Positions 51,901-60,747 are shown, counted from the first letter of the stretch. The stretch: 64,000 bases of DNA from CBDFGS01 sp965247255 (GCA_965247255.1 CBDFGS010000011.1:434001-498000), one strand, 5' to 3'. The notes: a model not told the origin generated them from the letters alone. Numbers and translations: made by a program.

Positions 51901-54900
51901 CAACTGACAGAGGCGAGTGGGACTGGGTGGTGCGTGACCGGCTGGCGCCCTCAGGTACCTTCTATTTCCGAATGGTGAAGGGAGACGGGTCTGCACTGGC
52001 GGGCTACACGAACTACCCTGAGATCGCTGCGGTAGGCCCTAGCTTTACCCAGGAAGACTACCGCTGGTACGAGAATATAGACTCCCTAACGCCGACGACG
52101 ACCCTGGCGGCGACCAACGTTGACTTCACGGCCACGGAGCACGTCGCGGCCTACCGCCTTCGCATGAATGTGGAGGTGGCCGACGCCAACATAGCCTCGG
52201 GCGCCCAGGCCTTCAAGCTCCAGTACGCCACCAGCTCCACCGGGCCTTGGGCCGATGTGGAAGCGCTCGGCTCGACCTCGACCTGGCGAGGGTACGACAA
52301 CCCCAGCGCGGCCGATGGCGCCACAGCGCCGGGCCTTTTGCTTGGCAGCTCCGCGGTCGCAGGTAGCTATGAAGAGGTCAATCCTTCCGCGACCAACCCT
52401 AACGCCGCGACGGTCGGCCAGCGCGTAGAGTGGGACTGGGTCGTCCAGCCTAACACCACGGCGGATAACACTACCTACTTCTTCCGAATGGTCCGCAGCA
52501 GCGGAGCGGTGCTCAGGACCTATACACGCTACCCGAAGCTGACGACGCCGCCCGCCCTGGTCCTCACCCAGCAGGACTACCGGTGGTACGACAACACCGC
52601 CGGTCTGACGCCGACAACCCCTCTGGCCGCTGAGAATACATTGTACCCGGGGGCGGTCCCCCAGGACGTTTTCCGCCTCCGCATGAACGTCCGCGTGAAC
52701 GGCGCTGGTCTCGCCAACGTGGCCCGCGCTTTCAAGCTGCAGTTCGCAACCACGACCACGGGTCCCTGGACCGATCTCGGAGACATCGGCAGCATAGAGC
52801 TTTGGCGAGGGCTCGACAACGTTGGGATCGCCGACGGCGCTACGCTGCCGACCTTCTTGCTGGCGAGCTCCACGGTGGCCCAGAGCTACGAAGAGGAGAA
52901 CCCGTCCGCGTCGAACCCAAGGTCGATCAGCTTGACCGGTCTGGGAGAGTGGGACTGGGTGATCGAGCACAACGTGGCGCCGTCCGGCACCTTCTATTTC
53001 AGGATGGTGCGGGACGACGGCACGCCCCTGGACAGCTACACAAACTACCCTGAGATAACCGCGGCCGCCCCGGCACTGGACCAGCAGGACTATCGATGGT
53101 ACCTGAACACGGACAGTCTAACTCCTACTGCTCCGCTAGCCGCGACCAACACGAGCTACGTCTCGGATACGGAGGGGCTGGTATATCGGCTTCGTATGAA
53201 CGCCGAGGTATCCACGGTCGCCCTGCCGGCATCGGGACTGCAGTTCAAGCTTCAGTACGCGACGAGCACCGGGGGCCCATGGACCGACGTGGGGGCGGCG
53301 ACCTCGAGCGCCACCTGGAGGGGCTTCGACAACCCCAGCGTGGCCGATGGCGCGACGATAGCGACCTTGCTGCCCGCCTCCGACGTGGGCGAAAGCTACG
53401 AGGAGCAGAACCCTTCGGTACTCAACCCCAACACCGTTGCCGTCGGCCAGCAAGGTGAGTGGGATTGGGCACTCGAGCCCGACGGCGCGGCCACGAGCAC
53501 CTCGTACTTCTTCCGAATGGTGCTCATCAGCGGCACGCCTCTCGGTACATATACGCGGTATCCTGAGCTTGTCACCGCCGCCGCTCTTGTGCTCACGCAG
53601 AATGACTATCGTTGGTACGAGAGCAACAACAATTTGACCCCGTCGACCACGCTTGAAAACGAGAACACGGCCCACGCCGGCGTGACACCTCAGGAGGTAT
53701 TGCGAATTCGCATGAATGTCACCCTGGCCTCAGCCAATCTAGCGGCAGGTGCGGAGAGCTTCAAGCTCCAGTATGCGACCAGCACGCTGGGGCCATGGCG
53801 GGACGCCGGCGCAATCGGCTCATCCGAGGTCTGGCGTGGTTTTGACGAATCAGGCTCCACGCCTGACGGTGCCGCGCTACCTAGCACTTTGCTGACAACA
53901 TCCGATGTTGCTCAATCCTACGAGGAGCAGAACCCGTCCATAGGCAACCCTAATGTGATCAACATTGGCCAAGAAGCTGAGTGGGACTGGGTGGTCCAGA
54001 ACAACACGGCGCCGACCGCGACGTTCTTCTTCCGCATGGTGAGGTCCGATGGGACTGCCTTCAGCTCCTACTCGAACTACCCCGAGGTAACTACGGCCGG
54101 TCCTGCGTTTATCCAGCGAGACTATCGTTGGTTCTCGAACGTCGACAACCAGAAGCCTACCTCCCCGTTGGCTGCTGAAAACACGCCGTATGTCGATGCT
54201 TCGCCACTCACGGTGTTTCGTCTCCGTGTCAACATCGAAGTTCAGACGACCACGCTTCCCGTCGATGCCCAGGTCTTCAAGCTTCAGTTTGCCAGCACGA
54301 CTACCGGACCGTGGACCGATCACGGGGATATTGGGAGCCTCACAGTGTGGAGGGCGTTCGATAACCCCGGCGTTGCAGATGGGCAGACGCTCAACAATCA
54401 GCAACTTGGCACGACCGACAAACGTGAGAGCTATGTAGAGGAGAATCCCTCCCCAACCAACCCAAGGACCATTGGAGTGGGCGAGCGCGGCGAGTGGGAC
54501 TGGGTGATCCAGGCCAACCATGCCCTGACTGAGACCACATTCTATTGGCGAGTCGTCAAGTCAGATGGAACTCCTCTCGATAGCTACGCAATCTATCCGG
54601 CGCTTACTACGCTACCACCCATAATCGCCTACGACGACTTCGAATCGGGGGGCCTTTCAGGCGGAGATGGATGGCTCGGAGCGTGGACCACCGTTGGAGA
54701 CGTTTCGGTGCTTAAACAGGGAGCGCCACAGCAGGGCGTTTACCATCTGCGAATGAGACGCGATGATTCGAATATCGAGCGCTCCGTCGACCTCACCGGC
54801 GAGGCGGGGATACGCCTCAAGTTCTGGGCCAAGGCAGATTCGTTCGAGACCGGCGACACTGTCACCCTATCCGTAAGCGACGACGGGGTGACGTTTACCG

Positions 54901-55106
54901 CCATTCGCACTTGGGTGGATGGGGAGGACGACGACACGTATCGCTTCTACGACATCGACCTGGTCGATCTGACCAACTCGGTCCCACCACTGCCGGCGAC
55001 GACGCTACCCCCGTTCACGAGCAACTACACGGTCCAGTTCGACTCGGGGATGAACTCTCCGAACGACCACTTCTTTATCGACGACCTCAAGATAGAAGGG
55101 GAATAA
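48999..55106 (+). CDS. Giant pseudopilin (GspI/PilV-like) with ten exported repeats
   Basis: About 2,035 residues from ATG 48999; ATGs at 48960 and 48870 are in frame. The prepilin signal is RSQAG/VSLMEVVIAVALMGVV, with Gly-1 and Glu+5, so it should be cleaved by prepilin peptidase and assembled in a type IV-like filament. Residues about 155-1,874 are ten repeats of roughly 172 residues (see repeat entry). The final 160 residues are a beta domain (YDDFESGGLSGGDGWLGAWT, RLKFWAKADSFETGDTV, FFIDDLKIEG) shared with the next two proteins. Ordinary GspI/PilV is about 130 residues. A surface adhesin or filament-tip stalk is the likely role. Confidence 0.85.
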   Translation: MKRTTLHMARAGLSPVALWMRSSLAQLARSQAGVSLMEVVIAVALMGVVMTGLAAALAAGLRAVLIVEDQTVSTSFATAQLEDTLSQPYVEPADYAVVALPEGFSVAFDNLVLKPTLLSRITAILSDATRELIRITTHKVNEAFVASPPKLLLSQRDFRWYQNLDAVTPVTALAAENTAHTVSGVGDVVRLRMNVEIDRFPITAGEKSFKLQYATSTDGPWANFGSSASTTATWRGFDNPSVVDGATLNATPLLAESDVAQSYEEGNPSALNPNSIAVSEWAEWDWVVRENGAAFNTSYFFRMVNADGTPFESYTRFPQLIRSSPVTLDQFDYRWFANADALTPGTALAALRTPFAATTHGDVYRVRMNVGVDGVDLSAGTQAFKLQYATSTLGPWSEVGAPGSGATWRGFDNATSSDGATLPGLSLPTSDIVASYEEANPSALNPNTVLVNQRGEWDWVLQDNQAPDSTTFFFRMVRADGSTFGSYTRYPQLTTPPAVVLAQEDFRWFDNADSPTPGAARATENTALAGVDQGGLLRLRMNVGATAAGIAAGVESFKLQYATSTSGPWSDVGAVGSTSTWRGFDNPTTADGVLITGLLLTTSTVAETYEEQNPSAANPNQIDAGDRAEWDWVVENNGAEPLISYFFRMVKADGTPLDAYTRFPELTTTAAGNSQKDYRWYKNRNHQNPIESLGAENSSISGVTPLTVVRLRMNLSATGAALVAGSSVFKVQYATSTGGPWRDVGAVGSGEIWRGFDNSLIVDGTSLTTLLLTASDVLETYEEANPSLANPNTIPTGQEGEWDWVLQNNSAPADTYFFRLVDGDGTPLDTYTLFPELSTVEPALTQRDYRWYDNIDALTPTTALAAENTSSTGATPGAVFRIRMNVEASGVELPAGAQSFKLQFAVTTTGPWTDVGGAASTTIWTGFDNGSVTDGATITTLLSSSDVAESYEEENPSALNPNALSATTTDRGEWDWVVRDRLAPSGTFYFRMVKGDGSALAGYTNYPEIAAVGPSFTQEDYRWYENIDSLTPTTTLAATNVDFTATEHVAAYRLRMNVEVADANIASGAQAFKLQYATSSTGPWADVEALGSTSTWRGYDNPSAADGATAPGLLLGSSAVAGSYEEVNPSATNPNAATVGQRVEWDWVVQPNTTADNTTYFFRMVRSSGAVLRTYTRYPKLTTPPALVLTQQDYRWYDNTAGLTPTTPLAAENTLYPGAVPQDVFRLRMNVRVNGAGLANVARAFKLQFATTTTGPWTDLGDIGSIELWRGLDNVGIADGATLPTFLLASSTVAQSYEEENPSASNPRSISLTGLGEWDWVIEHNVAPSGTFYFRMVRDDGTPLDSYTNYPEITAAAPALDQQDYRWYLNTDSLTPTAPLAATNTSYVSDTEGLVYRLRMNAEVSTVALPASGLQFKLQYATSTGGPWTDVGAATSSATWRGFDNPSVADGATIATLLPASDVGESYEEQNPSVLNPNTVAVGQQGEWDWALEPDGAATSTSYFFRMVLISGTPLGTYTRYPELVTAAALVLTQNDYRWYESNNNLTPSTTLENENTAHAGVTPQEVLRIRMNVTLASANLAAGAESFKLQYATSTLGPWRDAGAIGSSEVWRGFDESGSTPDGAALPSTLLTTSDVAQSYEEQNPSIGNPNVINIGQEAEWDWVVQNNTAPTATFFFRMVRSDGTAFSSYSNYPEVTTAGPAFIQRDYRWFSNVDNQKPTSPLAAENTPYVDASPLTVFRLRVNIEVQTTTLPVDAQVFKLQFASTTTGPWTDHGDIGSLTVWRAFDNPGVADGQTLNNQQLGTTDKRESYVEENPSPTNPRTIGVGERGEWDWVIQANHALTETTFYWRVVKSDGTPLDSYAIYPALTTLPPIIAYDDFESGGLSGGDGWLGAWTTVGDVSVLKQGAPQQGVYHLRMRRDDSNIERSVDLTGEAGIRLKFWAKADSFETGDTVTLSVSDDGVTFTAIRTWVDGEDDDTYRFYDIDLVDLTNSVPPLPATTLPPFTSNYTVQFDSGMNSPNDHFFIDDLKIEGE
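49461..54620 (+). repeat. Ten tandem 172-residue repeats in the giant pseudopilin
   Basis: Units begin near 49461, 49986, 50505, 51021, 51534, 52050, 52569, 53082, 53598 and 54114 (period 513-525 bases). Each has DYRWY near its start, then RLRMNV, FKLQYATSTGGPW, WRGFDNP, SYEEENPSALNPN, GEWDWV and FYFRMV, ending near a YPE motif. Amino acids are well conserved while codons differ, indicating old duplications under selection rather than recent slippage. Confidence 0.95.
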
Positions 55107-55115
55107 GCGTCAGAG

Positions 55116-56138
55116 ATGAGACCTAGCTGTCCAGCAGTGCGCGGAAACCATCCGGGCTTCAGCTTGATAGAGCTGATCGCCGCGCTGGCGATCATTGGAC
55201 TGATACTGGCCCCGGTTGCAGGTATTATCAACCAGTTCATCTTCGTTCCGAGCCAGCTGTCGGCTACCACAGCGCTTTACAGGGAAGCTGGGGCCGCCGT
55301 TCGCTGGATCGAGGAGGACGCTCGGCAGGCGGAGACATTCGCGGCGACGACTACCTCTCCCAACTATGGCACGTTCGCCTGGACCGACCGGACGGCGACC
55401 ACGATCACAACCTACTCGGTGCGGTATTTCTGGTCAGAGGCTGATACTAGCCTTATGAGGGAAGTGACCATCGACGGGGTCCCACAGACCAATCTGGTTA
55501 GCGCCAACATTGAGAACTACGAGGACGTTTCTATGCAGGAAAGCGGACTCGTCGTCAGTGGCTCGGTGACCACCACCGCAAGCTCGCTTCAGGATACGGC
55601 AACGCAAAACGTTCCCGTCAGGGCGCACATGAGGCCGCTCTCTCCCAGCCCCCAGCCCACGCCGCCGCCGTTCCGGCTGGCCTGGGACGACTTCGAGAGT
55701 GGCGACCTCACGGGCGGGACCGGCTGGGAAGGGGCGTGGTCGGTCTCCGGCACTGCCAGTGTAATCACCGACTCCGAATCGTTCGAGGGCGCTTCGTATC
55801 TCAGGCTCCAGAACAGCGGCGCCGAGGCCGACCGGTCCACGGACCTCACCGGGCAGACGAGCACGAGAGTGCAGTTCTGGGCCAAGACCGGCGGCTTCGA
55901 GCCGGCCGACACGGCTCGATTCAAGGTCAGCGCCGACGGCGCGGCTTTCACAGTGCTTAAGACGTTTACAGACGCGGACGTGGGCGCCCCGGGGAATAAC
56001 TTCTACTTGTTCTGGGATTTCGCCCTGCCGACTACGGCCACGACCACCGAGTTCTTCATAGCGTTCGACTCCGGCATGGACGATGCTGGCGACACGCTCT
56101 TCGTCGACGACTTGAAGGTAGTCAAGACATGGCATTAG
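55116..56138 (+). CDS. GspJ/PilW-like pseudopilin with C-terminal beta domain
   Basis: A 340-residue pseudopilin nine bases after the giant gene. The signal NHPG/FSLIELIAALAIIGLILA has Gly-1 and Glu+5. The next part (SATTALYREAGAAVRWIEED, ARQAETFAA) is typical of GspJ/PilW minor pseudopilins. From about residue 190 comes a beta domain (WDDFESGDLTGGTGWEGAWS, TRVQFWAKTGGFEPADTARF, FFIAFDSGMDDAGDTLFVDD) homologous to the ends of both neighbours. A Pro-rich linker (SPSPQPTPPP) joins the parts. It probably sits at the tip of the filament. Confidence 0.85.
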   Translation: MRPSCPAVRGNHPGFSLIELIAALAIIGLILAPVAGIINQFIFVPSQLSATTALYREAGAAVRWIEEDARQAETFAATTTSPNYGTFAWTDRTATTITTYSVRYFWSEADTSLMREVTIDGVPQTNLVSANIENYEDVSMQESGLVVSGSVTTTASSLQDTATQNVPVRAHMRPLSPSPQPTPPPFRLAWDDFESGDLTGGTGWEGAWSVSGTASVITDSESFEGASYLRLQNSGAEADRSTDLTGQTSTRVQFWAKTGGFEPADTARFKVSADGAAFTVLKTFTDADVGAPGNNFYLFWDFALPTTATTTEFFIAFDSGMDDAGDTLFVDDLKVVKTWH

Positions 56139-56160
56139 GGCACAAGCCTCAAGGCGAGCC

Positions 56161-57447
56161 ATGATGCGAAGCAGGTTGCGCAACCAGGTCGGACAGGCCC
56201 AGGCCGGCGTCGTGCTGCCCATGGTCCTGGTCGCCATAGCCATTGGGACAGTGGTCATATCCGCCGTCCTTGGCTACGTGGGGGCTGCCGCCAAGGCTGG
56301 CGGGCAGGACATCGACGCCTTGCTCGGGCTATATGCCGCTCAGGCCGGTGTAACGAACGTAGTGACGGACCTGATCGATGGCAAGGATGCCCTGTCGGTT
56401 GGATATGGGATACCGACGTCGACAGTCAACGATTTCGACGTAGCGATTGTCGTTAGCGCCCCGGCGACAGGCACGCAGCCGGCACCTCTACACCAATACA
56501 TAGACCCTGGGGCCGAGTTCGGGCTCCGCTCACTGTCCAGCCAGACTGCTCACTACTTCCGCGTCGACAACGTTCGGGCCGGCGGCGATCTTCGTGTGAA
56601 CTGGAGCTTCACCCCCAACCGGCAACGTTGGAGGATCAGGCTCTATGAGGGCACAGGTCCACCGGGAGCGCCGGCCCCTGTCACGATCGCAGCAGACAAC
56701 TTCGAGAGCAGCACATTCAGCGGAGGCACCGGGAGCTGGGCCTTCGATTGGTCTCCAACGGGAAACGCCACGACGACGGCGACCGGCGGGCCGTTCGAAG
56801 GCACGTTTCATCTGCGACTGACCGGCAGCGATGAGATCAGACGCGCGGCCAGCTCTACATTACCGAACCAAAGGATCCAGTTTTGGGCGAAGGCCGAGAG
56901 CTTCGAGGCGGGCGAGACAGCGACGATGTCCGTCAGTACCAATGGGATCGACTTCACTACCGTCCGCACGTGGGTCCAGGCGGAGGCAGACGGCGTTTAC
57001 CGCTTCGAGGACATAGACGTAGCGTCGTTCGGCACGAGCACCGAATTCTGGATCTTGTTTCAGGCGAACACGTCGGGTGTCGGTGACCTCTTCTTCGTGG
57101 ACGACCTGAAAATAATCAGTCAGGCGCTATCGTCTCCCATAGCGGAGCACAGCGATACGAAGGGCCCGGGCGCGCTGCTGGTCGACGGGAGCGTCATTAC
57201 CGGCGGGGCCTATACAATCGAGTTCTACAACAACTCAGGAACCGACCTGGTATCAGGTACGTTCAGCGCGTCTGGCAGTGGAGCGGAGACGTGGGTTTTC
57301 ACCCAGGCCCACAGGGACTACGTCATATACGCGACCGCTGCAAGCAGCACCGGCACCACGTTTGTCAGACAGATACCCGGACCTACCGAACCAAGGACGG
57401 GGCAGAAAACCTACATATACACGTGGAAGCCGTACGCGAATGAATAG
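56161..57447 (+). CDS. GspK/PilX-like pseudopilin with C-terminal beta domain
   Basis: A 428-residue protein. The N-terminus GQAQAG/VVLPMVLVAIAIGT lacks Glu+5, as in GspK/PilX, the tip pseudopilins that start filaments. The stretch GGQDIDALLGLYAAQAGVTN is GspK/PilX-like. A middle beta region contains HYFRVDNVRAGGDLRVNWSF. Then comes the shared domain (DNFESSTFSGGTGSWAFDWS, RIQFWAKAESFEAGETATMS, DLFFVDDLKI) and a final 110-residue tail. It follows PilW by 22 bases. The I-J-K order is that of a pseudopilus tip complex. Confidence 0.8.
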   Translation: MMRSRLRNQVGQAQAGVVLPMVLVAIAIGTVVISAVLGYVGAAAKAGGQDIDALLGLYAAQAGVTNVVTDLIDGKDALSVGYGIPTSTVNDFDVAIVVSAPATGTQPAPLHQYIDPGAEFGLRSLSSQTAHYFRVDNVRAGGDLRVNWSFTPNRQRWRIRLYEGTGPPGAPAPVTIAADNFESSTFSGGTGSWAFDWSPTGNATTTATGGPFEGTFHLRLTGSDEIRRAASSTLPNQRIQFWAKAESFEAGETATMSVSTNGIDFTTVRTWVQAEADGVYRFEDIDVASFGTSTEFWILFQANTSGVGDLFFVDDLKIISQALSSPIAEHSDTKGPGALLVDGSVITGGAYTIEFYNNSGTDLVSGTFSASGSGAETWVFTQAHRDYVIYATAASSTGTTFVRQIPGPTEPRTGQKTYIYTWKPYANE

Positions 57448-57567
57448 GGGATTGGGCAGGCGGCGGTCGATTTATCTGAGCGCCCATACCCTTCCTCGGC
57501 TCGCTGGACGAACGGGCTCAGGTGGGGCGCCGCAGGCCGTCCGAGAGGTGTGGCCCCCTCGCTCTAA

Positions 57568-57590
57568 CTCCCTCCCGCAAGGGGAGGGAG
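57568..57590 (+). terminator. GC-rich hairpin after the pseudopilin operon
   Basis: CTCCCTCCC and GGGGAGGGAG flank the GCAA tetraloop. No T-tract follows, so it is either a weak terminator or one of the common CCCTC...GAGGG intergenic repeats. Confidence 0.4.
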
Positions 57591-57654
57591 GACGGGATGT
57601 GAACTTGCCGGACGTTGCTGGTTAGACCGAAAAAGCTGGGTGCCAGGAACCTGT

Positions 57655-58098
57655 TTAGGCTTCCAGCTTCCCCTTAAGGTTTTCGAAGGCGCGCCTCATC
57701 ATCGGCTTACCGATCATCATGGGCGCGATGGTGGCGGCAAGCAGCCAGGTACCGAAGGGCCACTGGCCTACTGCCGTGCGCTCCATGAGGGTGCCGTCGC
57801 CATCGGCGGTGAATGTGAACGTATGGTCGTGCTTGCTCGTCGAGTCCTCGACGTGGAACGCGAACTTGTTGGGCGCGTCGTACTCCGTGATGGTTTGACC
57901 GCCCTCGACCGTGCCTCCCCTGAACTCAGCGGTCGACTTGTACTTCTTGCCGACAGCGATCTCGCTATCATCCTCAGGCGTAATCTCGAGGGGATTGTCA
58001 GCCCACTCGCCGTGCTTGGACAGATCGGACACATACGCGAATACGTCTTCGGGTTTGGCGTTGATGACCACACTGTACTTGCCCTTGGTCCCAGGCAT
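57655..58098 (-). CDS. SRPBCC-family (START-like) protein
   Basis: A 147-residue polyketide-cyclase/START-like ligand-binding protein. YSVVINAKPEDVFAYVSDLS is the usual first strand and helix; HGEWADNPLEITPEDDSEIA and TFTFTADGDGTLMERTAVGQ are later strands; a long C-terminal helix (MMRRAFENLKGKLEA) closes the cavity. ATG 58098 has AGGAGGAA upstream. Members bind hydrophobic ligands, and the ligand cannot be told. Confidence 0.85.
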   Translation of the reverse strand: MPGTKGKYSVVINAKPEDVFAYVSDLSKHGEWADNPLEITPEDDSEIAVGKKYKSTAEFRGGTVEGGQTITEYDAPNKFAFHVEDSTSKHDHTFTFTADGDGTLMERTAVGQWPFGTWLLAATIAPMMIGKPMMRRAFENLKGKLEA

Positions 58099-58226
58099 TG
58101 CTGTTCCTCCTCGTTGGGGTGTCGGGGATGGTAGCTACGAGGGCCCAGTTAGTCAATAGCCCAAGGGCGGACACAGAGCGCGGGGAGAGGTCGCGTTGAC
58201 CCCGGAGCTCTCATTAGACTCAGATC

Positions 58227-59657
58227 TCAGGCGGGTTTGGGGTCCTTTGGCAGCTCGAATACGAACCGGCTGCCGACTCCCGGCTCGCTCTCCGCGTGTA
58301 TCGATCCGCCGTGTGCCTCGACGAGCTGCTTGGCTATGGTCAAACCGAGACCGGCGCCGCCGGTGGCGCGGGCCCGAGACGGGTCGACCCGATAGAACCT
58401 CTCGAATACGTAGGGCAGGAGCTCAGGGGATATGCCCTCTCCCGTATCGGCGATGGCCACCGCCGGTCCCGCACTTGTATCTTCGGCACTGACGGAGACT
58501 GTAATCCGGCCGCCGGAGAGTGTATAGGTGATGGCGTTCTCCAGCAGGTTACCTATGACTTGCTCTATTCGCATCCGGTCCAGACTCACCAGAAATTGCT
58601 CCCCGACGAGCTCAAAGTCCAGGGCTACTCCCTGAGCCTCGGCCCTGGGCCTGAAGGCCTCGGTAGCCGCTCGCACCACCTCGTCCAGAGATTCGAGTTC
58701 GCGACTTAGACGAAAGTCCTCGGCTTCGGCATCGGAAAGCAACTGCAGGTCGTCGATTAGCCTGGAGAGGGACTGGACTTGCTGGTGGATGGTCTCGAGG
58801 GTGGTGTGATCGGGTTGAAGGAGACCGTCTCGGATGGCCTCGGTATACCCCTGAATGTTGGACAATGGCGTCCTGAGCTCGTGCGCGACGTCGGCGACCA
58901 TATTGCGTCGCTGTCGCTCAGCGTCCTGCAGGCCGTCCGCCATCGAGTTGAAAGTGCGCCCTAGCTCTCCCATCTCGTCGCGGCCACCGGCCTCGACTCT
59001 TTGGGACAGATCGCCGTGGCCTAGTTCCCGCGCCGCCGACGTCAGTCCGCGGACCGAGCGCAGGAATCTGCGGGAGACGAGGGAAACCAGCAACAGACCG
59101 CTTGTCCCGGCCGCTAGTCCGGCCCAGACGAGGGAGCGGTTGATCGCCTCCGCGAACTCGATTAGCTGAGGGTCGCCGAACTCTAATGGGGCCTGCGGTG
59201 GCGCCGGTCCGCCGCGGCCGCGGAATCGCCTTGGAATTCCAGGTCTCGCGCGGGTCGGCGAGACCCAGACGGAGCCAACAGCGCGGTCAGCGACGGTAAC
59301 GGGCAAGAACCGGTGGTCAGACGGCGCGACTTCGGGAAGCCTATCCTGCAAGGCCCGTGTGTCGCCCAAGACCACCGAGCCCGAGTCGTCTCTTACGATG
59401 ATCTCCCGGTCCGACAGGAACGCGGCGCGCTCGATCAGCGCCTGTACGCCGGACCAGCCACCATTGGCTATGTAGAACTGCGCTAGGGTCCGGCGGACGC
59501 GACTACTCCGGGCCAGGTCGAAGCGGCGCTCTATCTTCTCGACCTCACGCTGGGCGGTGTACCCGATGTAGGCGTTGAGGCTGCCCACGGCCAGTGCCAG
59601 GATTATCGCGAACCCGACGATCAGGCGAAACTGAAGGCTAAAGAACCAGTTAGGCAT
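58227..59657 (-). CDS. Membrane sensor histidine kinase (BaeS/PhoR-like)
   Basis: A 476-residue kinase. Two membrane spans (LIVGFAIILALAVGSLNAYI and about 180-200) flank a 130-residue extracytoplasmic sensor domain. HAMP follows (VSRRFLRSVRGLTSAARELG). The phosphorylated His is in ADVAHELRTPLSNIQGYTE. The N box is NLLENAITYT, G1 is IADTGEGISPELLPYVFERF, and G2 is GGAGLGLTIAKQLVEAHGG. ATG 59657 overlaps the response-regulator stop by eight bases, so the pair is translationally coupled. The signal is unknown; envelope stress or phosphate are common for this type. Confidence 0.93.
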   Translation of the reverse strand: MPNWFFSLQFRLIVGFAIILALAVGSLNAYIGYTAQREVEKIERRFDLARSSRVRRTLAQFYIANGGWSGVQALIERAAFLSDREIIVRDDSGSVVLGDTRALQDRLPEVAPSDHRFLPVTVADRAVGSVWVSPTRARPGIPRRFRGRGGPAPPQAPLEFGDPQLIEFAEAINRSLVWAGLAAGTSGLLLVSLVSRRFLRSVRGLTSAARELGHGDLSQRVEAGGRDEMGELGRTFNSMADGLQDAERQRRNMVADVAHELRTPLSNIQGYTEAIRDGLLQPDHTTLETIHQQVQSLSRLIDDLQLLSDAEAEDFRLSRELESLDEVVRAATEAFRPRAEAQGVALDFELVGEQFLVSLDRMRIEQVIGNLLENAITYTLSGGRITVSVSAEDTSAGPAVAIADTGEGISPELLPYVFERFYRVDPSRARATGGAGLGLTIAKQLVEAHGGSIHAESEPGVGSRFVFELPKDPKPA

Positions 59658-60339
59658 CGCCGAATCTGTAGCCTACTCCGTACACCGTGTGAAGGTACCG
59701 TGGCTTCTTGGGTTCAGGCTCCAGCTTCCGTCTGACGTTGGTGACGTGGGCGTCCACCGTCCTGTCGAACCCATCGAAATCGTAGCCGAACACGCGGTCG
59801 ATGATCTGCTCGCGGGTAAAGGTCCTTCCCGTCTCTCTCATTAGCATGACGAGCAGTCGGAACTCCGTTGGCGTTAGGTTGAGCTTCCTCGAGCCTGACT
59901 GGACGACTCGAGTATTCAAGTCGACCGTGACGTCCTTATGCTCGAGCCGCGAAGGCCCGGTCTCGTGTCCGTCTCGCGCCGTGCGCCGCAGAACGGCCCG
60001 AACGCGCGCCGCAAGCTCCCTCGGGCTGAACGGCTTGGTGACGTAGTCGTCGGCCCCGATATCCAAGCCCGCCAATCGGTCTTGCTCGTCAACGCGCGCC
60101 GTAATCATCACGATCGGCACGTCAGACTCTTCCCTTAGGACGCGGCATATCTCCATCCCGTCAAGTCGGGGGAGCATCAGGTCGAGGACGATCAGGTCCG
60201 GGCGGACCTCCCTGGCGAGACGTAACCCTTCCAGGCCGTCCCTGGCGGACAGCACCTTGTGGCCGTCGCGGCCCAGGTAAAGGGCCACAAGCTTCACCGT
60301 GTTCGGATCGTCTTCGATTATGAGAACGTGACTGGCCAT
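59650..60339 (-). CDS. OmpR/PhoB-type response regulator
   Basis: A 229-residue regulator. The receiver has LIIEDDPNTVKLVALYL, the phosphorylated Asp in PDLIVLDLMLPRLDG and Lys in DYVTKPFSPREL. The C-terminal winged helix includes LTPTEFRLLVMLMRETGRTF, then TREQIIDRVFGYDFDGFDRT and DAHVTNVRRKLEPEPKKPRY. It is cotranscribed with the kinase at 58227. A phased direct repeat 82 bases upstream suggests autoregulation, and a similar site precedes the secreted DUF2680-like gene. Confidence 0.94.
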   Translation of the reverse strand: MASHVLIIEDDPNTVKLVALYLGRDGHKVLSARDGLEGLRLAREVRPDLIVLDLMLPRLDGMEICRVLREESDVPIVMITARVDEQDRLAGLDIGADDYVTKPFSPRELAARVRAVLRRTARDGHETGPSRLEHKDVTVDLNTRVVQSGSRKLNLTPTEFRLLVMLMRETGRTFTREQIIDRVFGYDFDGFDRTVDAHVTNVRRKLEPEPKKPRYLHTVYGVGYRFGDA

Positions 60340-60421
60340 TTCCGTCCACTCTGAGGCGGAGGGCTGATCGACGGGGAGATCCCGCGCCCCCTACCCCCGT
60401 CAAGTACAAGGTAGCTGAAGA

Positions 60422-60441
60422 ATGTTAAGGAAATGTTAAGG
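60422..60441 (-). promoter_or_regulatory. Phased direct repeat, likely response-regulator site
   Basis: ATGTTAAGG occurs twice exactly 11 bases apart (60422-60430 and 60433-60441), the layout OmpR/PhoB dimers bind. It is 82 bases upstream of the response-regulator start. Confidence 0.65.
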
Positions 60442-60624
60442 TCGGATGCAAGCTACGTGTCCGCCCTTTCGTGGGATAAGACGCCTTTGTGGCAACTGGT
60501 GTCGATCTGAGTCCTTCGAGGCGCTCTCAGGTAGCTGATTTATGCCAATCAGTCTTGCTGGATACGGACGTGGGCGCGGCAAGCGGCGCGCCTACGACGT
60601 TTGGGAATAGTTACTTTCCCGACG

Positions 60625-60653
60625 TTCCGTCCCGATGCCACATCGGGACGGAA
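60625..60653. repeat. Perfect 13-bp hairpin
   Basis: TTCCGTCCCGATG, loop CCA, CATCGGGACGGAA. It lies in a 530-base gap between the response regulator and the DUF2680-like gene. No T-tract follows, so its role as a terminator is doubtful. Confidence 0.7.
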
Positions 60654-60693
60654 GCTGCTGAGGACGAATGAGGATGACTTCGGGGAGCGTAGT

Positions 60694-60747
60694 ATGAGCG
60701 AGACCAAGACTGAGGCGTTCGTGGTGAGGCTGTTGGACCATCCTTGA
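60694..60747 (+). pseudogene. 17-codon ORF, possible gene fragment
   Basis: ATG 60694 follows GGGGAGCG and encodes MSETKTEAFVVRLLDHP before TGA. The FVVRL pattern recalls the start of small conserved proteins, so this may be a truncated copy. It could equally be chance. Confidence 0.2.

Noticed and set aside
52086..52970. 294-codon frame opposite the giant pseudopilin
   Set aside because: Produced by the repeated codons of the sense gene; it repeats with the same period and has no independent signal.
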